From Salinicola halophyticus (GTDB taxonomy: Bacteria > Pseudomonadota > Gammaproteobacteria > Pseudomonadales > Halomonadaceae): a stretch of 64,000 bases of DNA. The stretch spans positions 173,492 to 237,491 of the forward strand of contig NZ_PZJN01000007.1 in assembly GCF_003206695.1 (NCBI RefSeq), in the 5' to 3' direction. The translations under genes were made by a program, and so were the position numbers. Positions within the stretch are counted from its first letter, which is position 1, and every line of letters starts with the position of its first letter. Below are positions 17,677 to 27,367 of this stretch, piece after piece. Under the pieces are notes generated by a model, which saw nothing but the letters and a program-made list of their open reading frames with translations, made no database searches and was not told where the DNA came from.

Positions 17677-19284
17677 ATGAAATTGCGCCACGGCATGACA
17701 TTCTGTTCCAGCCTGCAGACCCAGTCTGGAGCCGAATCCAGCGACACCCAAAACGTCGACGTCGTCCTCATCGGCGGCGGCACCATGAGTGCCACCTTGG
17801 GAACTCTGCTTCAGTCATTGCAGCCCGACTGGACCATCCACCTCTACGAGCGTCTGGACAAGGCCGCCGAAGAGAGCTCCAACGTCTGGAACAATGCCGG
17901 CACGGGGCATTCGGCGTTTGCCGAGATGAACTACACCTCGCCGCAACCCGATGGCAGCGTGGATATTCAGCGAGCCATCACCATTACCGAGCAGTTCGAG
18001 GTTTCACGTCAGTTCTGGGCAAGCCAGGTCCGTGAAGGCGTGCTGGCCAATCCGCGCTCCTTCATCAATACCGTTCCGCACTTGAGCTTCGTCTGGAGCG
18101 GCGAGCGCGTATCGTTTCTGAAGACGCGCTTTGAGGCGATGCGCCAGAATCCGCTCTATGCCGGGATGGACTATTCCGACGACCCGCAGAAGATTTCCGA
18201 GTGGATTCCGCTGGTCATGACCGGCCGCGATACGGATGAACCCGTGGCCGCGACCCGCATGCCGATCGGCACCGAGGTCAACTTCGGCGAGATTACCCGC
18301 CAGATGATGAACTCGCTGGCCCGCCGCGACAATTTCCACCTTTCCGTCAATACCCAGGTTCGCGATCTCGAGCGCAACCGGGACGGCAGCTGGAAAGTCA
18401 CTGTGGCCAATACCAGCGACGGTGAAAACGAGCGCAGCGTCAACGCGCGGTTCGTGTTCATCGGCGCCGGGGGCGCGGCGCTGCCGCTACTGCAGAAGTC
18501 CGGTATTCCCGAAGCACGGCAATACGGCGGTTTCCCGGTCGGTGGGCAGTTCCTCTTCACGACCAACCCGGAAGTGGTCGCCAAGCACGACGCCAAGGTC
18601 TATGGCCTCGCGCCGGCCGGCTCGCCGCCGATGTCGGTGCCGCACATCGACAAGCGCATCCTCGATGGCACCCCGGCAATCATGTTCGGGCCGTTTGCCA
18701 CCTTCTCGAGCAAGTTTCTCAAGAACGGCTCCTGGACCGATCTGATGCGCTCGGTGACGCCCAACAATCTGTGGCCGATGACCAAGGTCGGCATCAACAA
18801 CATGGATCTGGTGCGTTATCTGATCAGCCAGCTGCGCATGTCCGAGAGCGGCCAGTTCAAGGAGCTCCAGAACTATTACCCGGAAGCTCAGCGTGACGAC
18901 TGGAAACTTTGGACTGCCGGCCAGCGGGTGCAGACGATCAAGGATGTCGAAGGCAAGGGCGGCACTCTGCAGTTCGGTACCGAACTGGTGACCGGCGCGG
19001 AAGGCTCCATTGCCGCCTTGCTGGGCGCCTCGCCGGGTGCCTCCACCGCGCCCTCGATCATGCTCACGCTGCTGGAAAAGGTTTTTCCCGAGCAGATCGC
19101 AAGCCCCGAATGGCAAGCCAAGTTGAAGGCGATGATTCCTTCCTTCGGCAAGGCGCTATCCGACAATCCGCAGCTGCTGTACGACGCTCGTGCGATGTCG
19201 CGTGAACTGCTCGAGCTCACCGAACCGGATCTCACCACGACGCCTGCAGCGCCTAGCTCGGAACCGGAAACCAGCGGCAGCTGA
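17677..19284 (+). CDS. mqo: Malate:quinone oxidoreductase
   Basis: A 535-residue FAD-dependent, membrane-associated enzyme that oxidises malate to oxaloacetate and passes electrons to quinone, bypassing NAD-dependent malate dehydrogenase. The dinucleotide-binding loop VDVVLIGGGTMSATLGTLL lies near residues 28-46, followed by the family segments ERLDKAAEESSNVWNNAGTGHSAF and FVFIGAGGAALPLLQKSGIPE, each given in part. The length is normal for the family. It is monocistronic, with a strong terminator downstream. Confidence 0.95.
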   Translation: MKLRHGMTFCSSLQTQSGAESSDTQNVDVVLIGGGTMSATLGTLLQSLQPDWTIHLYERLDKAAEESSNVWNNAGTGHSAFAEMNYTSPQPDGSVDIQRAITITEQFEVSRQFWASQVREGVLANPRSFINTVPHLSFVWSGERVSFLKTRFEAMRQNPLYAGMDYSDDPQKISEWIPLVMTGRDTDEPVAATRMPIGTEVNFGEITRQMMNSLARRDNFHLSVNTQVRDLERNRDGSWKVTVANTSDGENERSVNARFVFIGAGGAALPLLQKSGIPEARQYGGFPVGGQFLFTTNPEVVAKHDAKVYGLAPAGSPPMSVPHIDKRILDGTPAIMFGPFATFSSKFLKNGSWTDLMRSVTPNNLWPMTKVGINNMDLVRYLISQLRMSESGQFKELQNYYPEAQRDDWKLWTAGQRVQTIKDVEGKGGTLQFGTELVTGAEGSIAALLGASPGASTAPSIMLTLLEKVFPEQIASPEWQAKLKAMIPSFGKALSDNPQLLYDARAMSRELLELTEPDLTTTPAAPSSEPETSGS

Positions 19285-19308
19285 GCGGGATCGATGGCTA
19301 CCGCACAA

Positions 19309-19356
19309 ACATGAACGCCCGCCTTGGTAGAAGCCAGGGCGGGCGTTCATGTTTGC
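19309..19356 (+). terminator. Strong Rho-independent terminator of mqo
   Basis: A perfect 15-bp stem pairs 19309-19323 with 19338-19352 and can be extended by a few pairs toward the loop. A short T run follows. It lies 25 bases after the mqo stop. Confidence 0.85.
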
Positions 19357-19397
19357 TCTCGATGAATCAGGATTACGCCGAATAGAAGGACAACTCG

Positions 19398-20399
19398 ATG
19401 TTCGATGCCATGTCGATGTTCAATGCCATTGTGGTGGAACAGGAAAACGGTCGAAGCAACGCCAGCCTCAAGCCGGTGAACGAAGCCTCGTTGCCGGCGG
19501 GAGACGTCCATATCCGCATCGAGTGGAGCACGCTCAACTACAAGGATGCGCTGGCAATTACCGGCAAGGGATCGATCGTGCGCCACTTCCCCATGGTGCC
19601 GGGCATCGATCTTGCCGGTGTCGTCGAGCACAGCGAGCATCCCGAATGGCGTGTCGGCGACCGGGTTCTGCTCAACGGCTGGGGTATCGGCGAGAGGCAT
19701 TGGGGCGGGCTGGCGCAGCAGGCACGCGTCAACGGCGACTGGCTGACGCGAATGCCGGAAACGCTCGACTGCCGCCAGGCCATGGCCATCGGCACCGCCG
19801 GTTACACGGCGATGCTCAGTCTGCTGACACTTGAACGGCACGGCCTGACACCGGCGAGCGGCGAGGTGCTGGTAACCGGCGCCAACGGCGGCGTCGGCAG
19901 TTTCGCCATCACCCTGCTGGCACAGCGTGGCTACCGGGTGATCGCGGCCACCGGGCGGCCGCAGGAAGCCGCCTTCCTCGAACGCCTGGGTGCCGCCGAG
20001 ATCATCGACCGCCAGAGTCTGTCGGAGCCGGGCAAGCCGCTGGCGAAAGCCCGCTGGGCCGCCGCCATCGATTCCGTGGGTAGCCACACCCTGGCCAACG
20101 TCTGCGCGCAGATTCAGCCGGACGGCCTGGTCGCCGCCTGCGGACTGGCGCAGGGCATGGACTTTCCCGCCAGCGTCGCGCCTTTCATTCTGCGTGGCGT
20201 GAGCCTGCTGGGCATCAACAGCGTCACCCGCCCCCGGGAAGAGCGGGAGCGGGCCTGGGCCAGACTGGCGCGGGATATCGACGCCGCCGTATTGGACGAG
20301 ATTTCACGAGACATCGGCCTGAGCGACGCCATCGAGGCCGCCGATCAGCTTCTCGCCGGCCAGGTTCGGGGCAGACTCGTGGTCGACGTGAATCGTTGA
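19398..20399 (+). CDS. acuI: AcuI-type acrylyl-CoA reductase (MDR family)
   Basis: A 333-residue NADPH-dependent MDR protein very close in sequence to E. coli YhdH/AcuI, which reduces the toxic acrylyl-CoA formed in DMSP and acrylate metabolism to propionyl-CoA. Conserved stretches include WSTLNYKDALAITGKG, FPMVPGIDLAGVVE, the cofactor loop VTGANGGVGSFAITLLAQRG and VAACGLAQGMDFP. AAGGA lies upstream of the first ATG; a second in-frame ATG at 19416 matches the usual N-terminus and may be the true start. No dmd or acu partners are adjacent. Confidence 0.9.
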   Translation: MFDAMSMFNAIVVEQENGRSNASLKPVNEASLPAGDVHIRIEWSTLNYKDALAITGKGSIVRHFPMVPGIDLAGVVEHSEHPEWRVGDRVLLNGWGIGERHWGGLAQQARVNGDWLTRMPETLDCRQAMAIGTAGYTAMLSLLTLERHGLTPASGEVLVTGANGGVGSFAITLLAQRGYRVIAATGRPQEAAFLERLGAAEIIDRQSLSEPGKPLAKARWAAAIDSVGSHTLANVCAQIQPDGLVAACGLAQGMDFPASVAPFILRGVSLLGINSVTRPREERERAWARLARDIDAAVLDEISRDIGLSDAIEAADQLLAGQVRGRLVVDVNR

Positions 20400-20448
20400 T
20401 TCTGCCGCCCCGTCCCGGAACGCTGATGAAGCCAGGCCGGGCGCCTAC

Positions 20449-21636
20449 TCAGTGCCCGGCATCGCCGCCATCGATCACGTTCAGCTTCGACAGCATCTCG
20501 TAGGCTGCCTTCACGCGCGCATCGTTGGGATAGTTTTTGTTGGCCAGCATCACCAGTCCGGTCTGCTGGCCGGGTACGAGAACGACGTAGCCGCCGAAGC
20601 CGTTGGTGGAGCCGGTCTTGTTGATCCAGACGTCGTCCCGCGGCGCCTGAGCTTGCGATGACCGAGATGACTCGATCGCCTCGGCCTTATTGGGCTTCAG
20701 AATCATGTCGTAGCCGTTGCCCGCCAGCAGCGTATCCAGCGAGACCGGCAGCGGATACTGCTCCCAGATCAGATCCTGGGTCATGTCGCCGACCTGGAAA
20801 TAACCGTGGCGCGTGGTGTCGATCGCCTGCTTCAGGTCGTCATCGATCTCGAGCAGACCGAGATTGGCCTGGACGAATCTGGCCAGATCGCCGGCGGTGG
20901 TCTTGATGCCGTAGGCCTCGTCATCGAGCACGCCGGGCGCCACGCGAATGGGCTGGCCATCCTTGCTTTCGCCCATGGCGTAATCGGCCATCTGGCTATC
21001 GGGAACGTCGTACCAGGTGTGCTGCAATCCCAGCGGATCCAGCACGTGCGCCCGCATCGCCGGCACGAACTCGCTGTCCAGGCTTGCCGCCGTCTCCACG
21101 CCGAGCAGACCGATACCCAGGTTGGAGTAGGTGCGCACCTCGCCGATCGCCTCGGTCGGCTGCCACTGACGGAACCAGCTCATCAGCGAGTCACGGTCCG
21201 TCACCTCATCGGGCACGAACAGCGGTAGACCGCCGGTGGTATGCGTGCCCAGATTGCGCCCGGTGATCTCGTCGAACGCGCTGCCCTCGAGCGTCGGCAG
21301 ATAACGACTGACCGGCGCCTCGAGATCGAGCTTGCCCTCGACGGCGGCGAGCGCTGCCAGCGTGGCGGTGAACGTCTTGCTGAGCGAGCCGATCTCGAAC
21401 AGCGTCTCGTCATCGACCGATGCCCCGCCATCACGGTCGGCGACGCCGTAATTCAGAATCTGCGTGCCCTGCGGACGCACCACCGCCACCGCCATGCCGG
21501 GAATGCTCTGCTGGCGCATCAGCGACTCGATGACCGGATCGACGGCACCGCGAACATCGCCGTCATCGCCCTCCGCCAACGCCAGACTCGATGAGCCCAG
21601 CAACAGCAACGACACTCCCAACGTGATTCCTTTCAT
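20449..21636 (-). CDS. Class C (AmpC-like) serine beta-lactamase
   Basis: A 395-residue periplasmic enzyme of the serine beta-lactamase family. The signal peptide is residues 1-21. The three active-site motifs are visible: [10 protein letters not shown] with Ser84 and Lys87, the YSN triad in [11 protein letters not shown], and [18 protein letters not shown]. This motif set and the length indicate class C (AmpC) rather than an esterase or DD-peptidase. Translation from ATG 21636 gives the clean signal peptide. No AmpR-type LysR gene is adjacent, so inducibility is not indicated. Substrate range cannot be predicted from sequence alone. Confidence 0.88.
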   Translation of the reverse strand: MKGITLGVSLLLLGSSSLALAEGDDGDVRGAVDPVIESLMRQQSIPGMAVAVVRPQGTQILNYGVADRDGGASVDDETLFEIGSLSKTFTATLAALAAVEGKLDLEAPVSRYLPTLEGSAFDEITGRNLGTHTTGGLPLFVPDEVTDRDSLMSWFRQWQPTEAIGEVRTYSNLGIGLLGVETAASLDSEFVPAMRAHVLDPLGLQHTWYDVPDSQMADYAMGESKDGQPIRVAPGVLDDEAYGIKTTAGDLARFVQANLGLLEIDDDLKQAIDTTRHGYFQVGDMTQDLIWEQYPLPVSLDTLLAGNGYDMILKPNKAEAIESSRSSQAQAPRDDVWINKTGSTNGFGGYVVLVPGQQTGLVMLANKNYPNDARVKAAYEMLSKLNVIDGGDAGH

Positions 21637-21744
21637 GACGATTTCGATCCTCGGCAGTGCGCGCCGACGGGCATCGTCGGGCGCGGAAAACGATGCCGGC
21701 AATCATGCGCAAAAACCGGGCAAACCGAAACCGTCGTCGATCGG

Positions 21745-24087
21745 CTACAGCAGCTTGTCCAGCGTGATCGGCAGATCGCGAATGCGCTTGCCGCTGGCGT
21801 TGTAGACGGCATTGGCCACTGCCGCGCCGACGCCGGTAATGCCGATCTCGCCAATGCCGTGGGCGCCCATGGGCGTGTGCGGGTCGGGAATATCAGTCCA
21901 CATCACCTCGATCTCCGGCACGTCCATCTGTACCGGGACGTGATAGTCGGCGAGGCTCGGGTTCATCACTCGGCCACTGCGCGGATCGAACAGCGTCTCT
22001 TCCATCAACGCCAGACCGAGACCCATGATCATGCCGCCGCGGAACTGGCTCGTCGCCGTCTTGGTGTTGAGAATCCGGCCGCAGTCGAACGACCCCAGCA
22101 GACGGCGTATGCGTACCTCGCCGGTCACCGAATTCACACCCGCCTCGCAGAAGATGGTGCCAAAGGAGTGCATCGACCAGTTGGCGAGCTCTTCCGACCC
22201 GGCGGCGTCCGCCTGCACAGAGAGTTCGCTCTGCCCGGCACGCGCCAGGATCTGCGCGTAGGTCTCGAAACGCGAGCCATTGCCGATGGCGCCCAGGCCT
22301 TCGTTCCGGCATTCGATCTCGTCCGGCGAGAGACCGGACAGCGGCGAATCCTGCCCCACCAGCGCCAGCAGTTCCGCGACCAGCGCCCGTTGCGCCGCGA
22401 TCACCGCACCGCCGATCGCCGCCGTCTGCTGCGAGCCGCCCGCCAGCACGCTTCCGGCCAGATGCGAATCGCCATAGTGGAAAGCGATCTTCTCCACCGG
22501 CAACCCCAGCCGCGCGGCGGCGACCTGGGTCTGCACCGTCGCCGTGCCCATGCCCATCTCGTGCGCGGCGATGCCAACGGTCGCGCCGTCAGGCGTGAGC
22601 GTGATGCGTGCCGCCGCGCCGGGCATGCGGATATAGGGGTAGGTGGCCGTGGCGCATCCCAGGCCGATCTGCCATTCACCCTCGTGCCGGCTAGCGGGTG
22701 TCGCGCTGCGCTCGGACCAGCCAAAGCGCTCGGCGCCGCTGCGAGCCGCTTCCAGCAGGTGGCGCGAGGAGAACGCCAGTCCGCTGGTGGGATCACGCTC
22801 CGGCTCGTTACGGCGTCTGAGTTCCAGCGGATCCATGCCGAGCTGATCGGCGAGTTCGTCCAGCGCCGATTCCAGCGCGAAGGAGCCCACCGATTCGCCC
22901 GGCGCGCGCATGAAGGTATTGGCGAGCATCTGCATGTCCGCAACGTCGATCGACAGTCGGATATGGTCGGCTGCATACAGGCACTTGGTCGCCTGGAAGA
23001 ATGGCTCCGGCAAGTTGTTGTGCTGCGTCATCGCAGCGATGCCGGAATGAATGAGCGCCTGCAGCCTGCCCTGCTCGTCCGCGCCGAGGGCCACCCGCTG
23101 TTCGGTGCAGGCCCGCCCGCCGACGACGCGATAGACGCCCTCGCGCGACAGCGCCAGCCGTACCGGGCGATCCGCGAGCTTCGCTGCCGCCGCGGCCAGA
23201 ATCTGGTGCTGCCACAGCGCCTTGCCGCCGAAGCCACCACCCACGAACGGTGAAGTGATGTGAATCTGCGAGGTCTCGATGCCGAACACCTCGGCCAGCG
23301 ACGCCACGGCCAGATCGACGCACTGGGAGGCATCGTGAATCCGCAGCGTTTCACCCTCGCGCCCACTCTCATCCCCATCTCCAGTCGTCCAGACCAGTGT
23401 CAGCGCATGAGGCTCGATGGCGTTGTGGTTGTGGCGCGGCGTGGTGTAAGTGGCATCGATTTGGTGTGCTGCCGCTTCGAACGCGGCGTCGGCATCGCCG
23501 ACCGTGATCTCCGCCGGCCCGCCCAGCACGTTGTCCGGCCGACGCGCGTGGGTCTTCGCCAGCTCGAAATCGGTCATCGCCGGCTCCGCCGCGTAATCCA
23601 CGCGAATGCTTTCGGCGGCGGCATCGGCCTGTTCCTGGGTCTCGGCCAGCACCAGCGCCACCGGCTGGCCGTTCCAGTGGACGCGATCGGTCTGCATGAT
23701 CGGATGATCGTCGCCGGCGGCACCGTTGGGCGAGCGCAGGAACACCGGCGGCGTATTGAGTCGCGGCGCATTCTCGTGGGTCATCACCAATACCACGCCA
23801 CCCATCGCCTCGGCTTCCCGCCGATCGATATTCAGGATCCGGCCGTTGGCGATGGCGCTGTAGACCAGCGCGGCGTAGACCATGCCCTCGAAGGTGAACT
23901 CGCCGGCAAAGCGCGCGCTACCGGTGACCTTCTCCGCCCCATCGACACGCGACAATGGCGCGCCGATTCCGATTCGCCCTTTCTCGCTCAGCGGATCCGG
24001 CCCGCCCTCCGGGCGCCAGTAATCGCCGGCCAGGGCGACGCCCGCCGGCTGGTTATCGCCCGATCGTTCTTTATCGAGAGCACTCAT
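21745..24087 (-). CDS. Molybdenum hydroxylase large subunit (xanthine dehydrogenase/aldehyde oxidase family)
   Basis: A 780-residue molybdopterin-cytosine-dinucleotide-binding subunit, like PaoC/XdhA. It has the a/b hammerhead N-domain (VTGSARFAGEFTFEGMVYA), the cofactor-binding segment FVGGGFGGKALWQHQILAA, the ATATYPYIRMPGAAARI and GGSQQTAAIGGAVIAAQRAL regions, and the C-terminal glutamate in HGIGEIGITGVGAAVANAV (base at the metal). It forms a heterotrimer with the two proteins encoded upstream; its start overlaps the stop of the FAD subunit by ATGA. The substrate is probably an aldehyde or N-heterocycle. Confidence 0.92.
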   Translation of the reverse strand: MSALDKERSGDNQPAGVALAGDYWRPEGGPDPLSEKGRIGIGAPLSRVDGAEKVTGSARFAGEFTFEGMVYAALVYSAIANGRILNIDRREAEAMGGVVLVMTHENAPRLNTPPVFLRSPNGAAGDDHPIMQTDRVHWNGQPVALVLAETQEQADAAAESIRVDYAAEPAMTDFELAKTHARRPDNVLGGPAEITVGDADAAFEAAAHQIDATYTTPRHNHNAIEPHALTLVWTTGDGDESGREGETLRIHDASQCVDLAVASLAEVFGIETSQIHITSPFVGGGFGGKALWQHQILAAAAAKLADRPVRLALSREGVYRVVGGRACTEQRVALGADEQGRLQALIHSGIAAMTQHNNLPEPFFQATKCLYAADHIRLSIDVADMQMLANTFMRAPGESVGSFALESALDELADQLGMDPLELRRRNEPERDPTSGLAFSSRHLLEAARSGAERFGWSERSATPASRHEGEWQIGLGCATATYPYIRMPGAAARITLTPDGATVGIAAHEMGMGTATVQTQVAAARLGLPVEKIAFHYGDSHLAGSVLAGGSQQTAAIGGAVIAAQRALVAELLALVGQDSPLSGLSPDEIECRNEGLGAIGNGSRFETYAQILARAGQSELSVQADAAGSEELANWSMHSFGTIFCEAGVNSVTGEVRIRRLLGSFDCGRILNTKTATSQFRGGMIMGLGLALMEETLFDPRSGRVMNPSLADYHVPVQMDVPEIEVMWTDIPDPHTPMGAHGIGEIGITGVGAAVANAVYNASGKRIRDLPITLDKLL

Positions 24088-25085
24088 GCCTCACCTCCAT
24101 TACGCGCATCGGCGATACGCCGCGACAGCTCCGCGATCAGCGTTCGTCGTGCCAGTTCGACCTTGAAGGCGTTGCCCGGCAGCGGCCGGGCCTCGGTCAG
24201 CTCGGCGTCGACGGCGGCGGCAATCGTCGCCTCGGTCGCCGGTTGGCCACGCAGCGCCGCTTCTACCCGCAACGCACGCCACGGCTTCGTCCCCACGCCG
24301 CCCAGTGCCAGGCGTACGTCCTGGATCGTTTCGCCGTCGAGTTCGACCATGGACGCCACCGACACTAGCGCAAAGGCGTAGCTGGCGCGGTCGCGCACCT
24401 TGCGATAATTCGAACGGGCCGCCATCGGCAGCGGCGGCAACTCGACCGCGACGATCAGCTCCTCGGGCTGCAGTTCGGTTTCGAGATCCGGCCGCTCGCC
24501 CGGCTCGCGATGGAGCTCGGTGATCGCCAGCTGCCTTTCCCCCTCGGGGCCGCGCAGATGAATGCGAGCGTCGAGCGCCGCGAGCGCCACCGCCATGTCG
24601 GAGGGATGCGTGGCAATGCAGGATGGCGACGTACCCAGGATGGCGTGATAGCGATGGAAACCCTCGAGCGCATCGCAGCCCGCGCCCGGCTCGCGCTTGT
24701 TGCAGCGGGCCGCCACGTCGTAGAAGTAGGCGCAGCGCGTGCGCTGCAGCAGGTTGCCGCCGACGGTCGCCATGTTGCGAATCTGCGCGCTGGCGCCGCT
24801 CAGAATCGCGCGGGCCAGTACCGGATAGCGGCTGCGCACGCGAGCATCGCCGGCCAACGCCGAATTGGTGACGGCAGCGCCGATGATGAGGCCGCCTTCG
24901 GCGGTCTCGTCGATATCGCGGGAGAGTCGCGTCACGTCGATCAGGGCCTGCGGACGCTCGACGGTCTCGCGCATCAGATCGACCAGATTGGTGCCGCCGC
25001 CCAGATATTTCGCTCGCCGGGAGCGCACGGCCTGCTCGATCGCCTGTTCGCTGTCAGCGACCTGCTGATAATCGAAGGCGTTCAT
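24084..25085 (-). CDS. Molybdenum hydroxylase FAD-binding subunit
   Basis: A 333-residue protein of the CO dehydrogenase/xanthine dehydrogenase flavoprotein-subunit family (PaoB-like). The FAD-binding loops are KYLGGGTNLVDLMRE and NMATVGGNLLQRTRCAYFYD, and the C-terminal CO_deh_flav_C domain follows residue 220. The extra cysteines in RCAYFYDVAARCNKREPGAGC match the PaoB subgroup, which carries an additional iron-sulfur cluster. It overlaps the neighbouring genes by ATGA on both sides, so the operon is translationally coupled. Confidence 0.92.
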   Translation of the reverse strand: MNAFDYQQVADSEQAIEQAVRSRRAKYLGGGTNLVDLMRETVERPQALIDVTRLSRDIDETAEGGLIIGAAVTNSALAGDARVRSRYPVLARAILSGASAQIRNMATVGGNLLQRTRCAYFYDVAARCNKREPGAGCDALEGFHRYHAILGTSPSCIATHPSDMAVALAALDARIHLRGPEGERQLAITELHREPGERPDLETELQPEELIVAVELPPLPMAARSNYRKVRDRASYAFALVSVASMVELDGETIQDVRLALGGVGTKPWRALRVEAALRGQPATEATIAAAVDAELTEARPLPGNAFKVELARRTLIAELSRRIADARNGGEA

Positions 25086-25639
25086 CGCGCTATCTCCTCA
25101 CCCAGCTCCTCATCCAGCTCCTCACCCAGCTCCTCACCCAGCTCCTTGGCGAGCCCGGCGGCAATCGCGTCGGCGATGCCGTTGTAGGCGCCGCAGCGAC
25201 AGAGATTGCCGCTCATCCGCTCGCGCAGCTCGTCGCGATTCCATTCGATCCCGTTCGCCGCCAGGTCGGCCGTGACGGCGCTGGGATGGTCACGCTCGAG
25301 TTCGCCGATCATGCCCACCGCCGAGCAGAGCTGGCCCGGCGTGCAGTAACCGCACTGGAAGCCGTCGTGTTCGATGAACGCCGCCTGCACCGGATGCAGC
25401 GTACCGTTCTCGGCCAACCCTTCGACCGTGGTGATCGTACGGCCCTGATACTGAACCGCCAGCGCCAGACAGGCGTTGATGCGTTCACCGTCGACCAGCA
25501 CGGTGCAGGCGCCACAGGCGCCCTGGTTGCAGCCCTTCTTTGTGCCGCTGAGCTGGAACTGCTCGCGGAGCAGATCGAGCAGTGACGTTCGGAAATCCAC
25601 CTCGGCCTCCCGAACCTGGCCATTGATCGTCCATTGCAT
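25082..25639 (-). CDS. Molybdenum hydroxylase 2Fe-2S subunit
   Basis: A 185-residue small subunit with the plant-ferredoxin-type cluster motif CNQGACGACTVLVDGERINAC and the second helical cluster motif CGYCTPGQ with CRCGAYNGIADAI. It passes electrons from the molybdenum centre to FAD. ATG 25639 with GAGG upstream fits the family start. The C-terminus ends in four tandem copies of the peptide ELGE, encoded by a 12-bp repeat; this acidic tail is not part of the family fold. No twin-arginine signal is present, unlike in E. coli PaoA. Confidence 0.92.
   Translation of the reverse strand: MQWTINGQVREAEVDFRTSLLDLLREQFQLSGTKKGCNQGACGACTVLVDGERINACLALAVQYQGRTITTVEGLAENGTLHPVQAAFIEHDGFQCGYCTPGQLCSAVGMIGELERDHPSAVTADLAANGIEWNRDELRERMSGNLCRCGAYNGIADAIAAGLAKELGEELGEELDEELGEEIAR
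25094..25141 (-). repeat. 12-bp in-frame tandem repeat (four copies) at the end of the 2Fe-2S gene
   Basis: Four copies of ctcctcacccag (one with a single change) encode an acidic ELGE-type tail just before the stop codon. Copy-number change would keep the frame. Confidence 0.9.
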
Positions 25640-25670
25640 ATCGAGCCTCGGGTCACGGTTGCGTTTATCG

Positions 25671-26342
25671 TTATGAACCAACTTCGAGCTTAGACCTCTT
25701 CGATGAGCGAGAAAGGGCGACACTCACCCGACTGTTCGCGGCGTCCGCGGGGGTGCGGATATTCACTCCCTCCTCGGCATATCCATCGATTTCGTCGTCC
25801 AGGCGCCTGACCAGATCCGTCATCACCCTGTTTCCGATGCGCTCGGTCATGGTGGCGGCCAGCGAGACGGACTCGAGCCGAATCCCGGCGCTTTCCGCCC
25901 ATGGGCCGAGATGCCTGACCCCGCAGGCCGCACGCTCGGCATCGCCCGTGTGGAACACCACCACGCGCCCGGTTCGAGAGCGCTCGAGCAAGGGCGACAG
26001 CAGCAAAAGCGGTGCCAACAGATGAAAGCGAAACGGAAGGCTGCGACGCACGAGCGGTGATTCCGGCGCGGGTTCACTCGAGCGTGGATCGGCATCCAGG
26101 ATCAGCAGATCGAGTCGCCCATGGATCGCCGCGATATGGTCCGCCACGCGTTGCAGCGCGCCGGCGCCGTCCAGAAGCAGCATTTCCGGCGGGATGTATT
26201 CCGTTGTCTTCAGTGGGGTTTCTGACATGGCCTCCACCACGTCGGTCGCCGCCGTGTTTTCGGGGGGCTCGAATGGGACTACGCCCAGCTCGGCCCGGCC
26301 ATCAGAGCCGATGATCAGCGTGATGCGCGGATAGCAGGTCAT
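25671..26342 (-). CDS. Divergent Rossmann-like (SDR-like) protein of unknown function
   Basis: A 223-residue protein. The stretch VADHIAAIHGRLDLLILDAD followed by LVRRSLPFRFHLLAPLLLLSPLLERSRTGRVVVFHTGD (in part) copies the middle of a short-chain dehydrogenase, but the N-terminal glycine-rich loop and the Tyr-x-x-x-Lys pair are not found. It may be a degenerate SDR without catalysis. ATG 26342 has GGAG seven bases upstream; the longer frame would need a TTG start. It lies just upstream of the molybdenum hydroxylase operon on the same strand and is divergent from an XRE regulator. Confidence 0.55.
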   Translation of the reverse strand: MTCYPRITLIIGSDGRAELGVVPFEPPENTAATDVVEAMSETPLKTTEYIPPEMLLLDGAGALQRVADHIAAIHGRLDLLILDADPRSSEPAPESPLVRRSLPFRFHLLAPLLLLSPLLERSRTGRVVVFHTGDAERAACGVRHLGPWAESAGIRLESVSLAATMTERIGNRVMTDLVRRLDDEIDGYAEEGVNIRTPADAANSRVSVALSRSSKRSKLEVGS

Positions 26343-26468
26343 CCAGAATCTCCGATCCGTCGTCCGATTGATTTCCAATCCCTGTCGAAAACCCTAATAT
26401 GTCCGCTGATCCTACATAATCCCCGACGTTATCCTACGTTTACCAATGACAGGTTAAAGCGACGCTGC

Positions 26469-27260
26469 ATGTCTTCCTCCGCTTCAAACGCGCCCTCACT
26501 GGGCGAATTCCTGCGCACCCGACGCGCCGCCGTCACGCCGGAATTGGCGGGACTTCCGCCGGGTCGTCGGCGGCGCACGCCCGGCCTTCGCCGCGAAGAG
26601 GTCGCCACTCGCGCCAGCATGGGCACGGCCTGGTACACCGCACTGGAACAGGGGCGCAACGTTCAGCCTTCCGATCAGGCGCTGGCCTGTCTCGCGCGCG
26701 CCCTGCTGATGACCGAAACCGAGCGCGAACACCTCTATGCGCTGGCGGGGCGGCCGGCACCGCCGCGCGCCATCGACAATGGCTCGACGATCAACCCGAT
26801 CCTTCAGCGTCTGCTGGACCGAATGGAGCCGGACCCGGCCTACGTCATGGACGCCTACTGGGAAGTGATCGCCTGGAACCAGGCCGCGGCGCAGCTCTTC
26901 GATATCGAGCGCACTGGTGATAAGCATCCGCGCAACAAGCTCTGGTGGGTCTTTACCCAGAAGCGCATCGAAACGCACGAGGCCGACTGGCTTAGATCCG
27001 CCCGCACGCTGGTGTCGATCTTTCGTAGTCAGGCCACGCGTTACGCCGGCGATCCGCGCATGCGCCAGTTGATCGACGACCTGCTCGAGGCGAGCGACGT
27101 CTTTCGCGAACTCTGGGCCGAACAGGACGTGCTCGACCTTGGCAGTGGTCGCAAGTCGATGCAGCTGCCGGATGGCAGCAACCGGGAGTTCGATTATCTG
27201 CCGCTCAGGATTCCCGATCTGCCCGGCGCCTGCCTGATGATCTATCTGGGGGTGGAGTGA
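26469..27260 (+). CDS. XRE-family regulator with MmyB-like ligand domain
   Basis: A 263-residue helix-turn-helix regulator. The N-terminal domain carries LGEFLRTRRAAVTPEL, RRTPGLRREEVATRA and WYTALEQGRNVQPS, a pattern shared by the actinobacterial and proteobacterial MmyB-type regulators. Its C-terminal PAS-like ligand domain begins near residue 100 (PAYVMDAYWEVIAWNQAAAQLF). Such regulators often control an adjacent SDR gene, which fits the divergent SDR-like gene here and possibly the hydroxylase operon beyond it. The ligand is unknown. Confidence 0.9.
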   Translation: MSSSASNAPSLGEFLRTRRAAVTPELAGLPPGRRRRTPGLRREEVATRASMGTAWYTALEQGRNVQPSDQALACLARALLMTETEREHLYALAGRPAPPRAIDNGSTINPILQRLLDRMEPDPAYVMDAYWEVIAWNQAAAQLFDIERTGDKHPRNKLWWVFTQKRIETHEADWLRSARTLVSIFRSQATRYAGDPRMRQLIDDLLEASDVFRELWAEQDVLDLGSGRKSMQLPDGSNREFDYLPLRIPDLPGACLMIYLGVE

Positions 27261-27367
27261 GCGCTCGATCGAGGCGCGAGGCTTTCACGATACCGATGCA
27301 CGCTCTCGGCGAGTCAGAAAGTGAGTTGCTGGCTCGCCGATTCGACTCCGAACGTCTGTTGAAGCGA

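Noticed and set aside
19398-20399. Zinc alcohol dehydrogenase
   Set aside because: The sequence follows the AcuI/YhdH branch and lacks the zinc-binding cysteine cluster.
21859-23253. 464-codon plus-strand frame
   Set aside because: Antisense shadow of the molybdenum hydroxylase large subunit; composition is Arg/His/Gln rich without recognisable domains.
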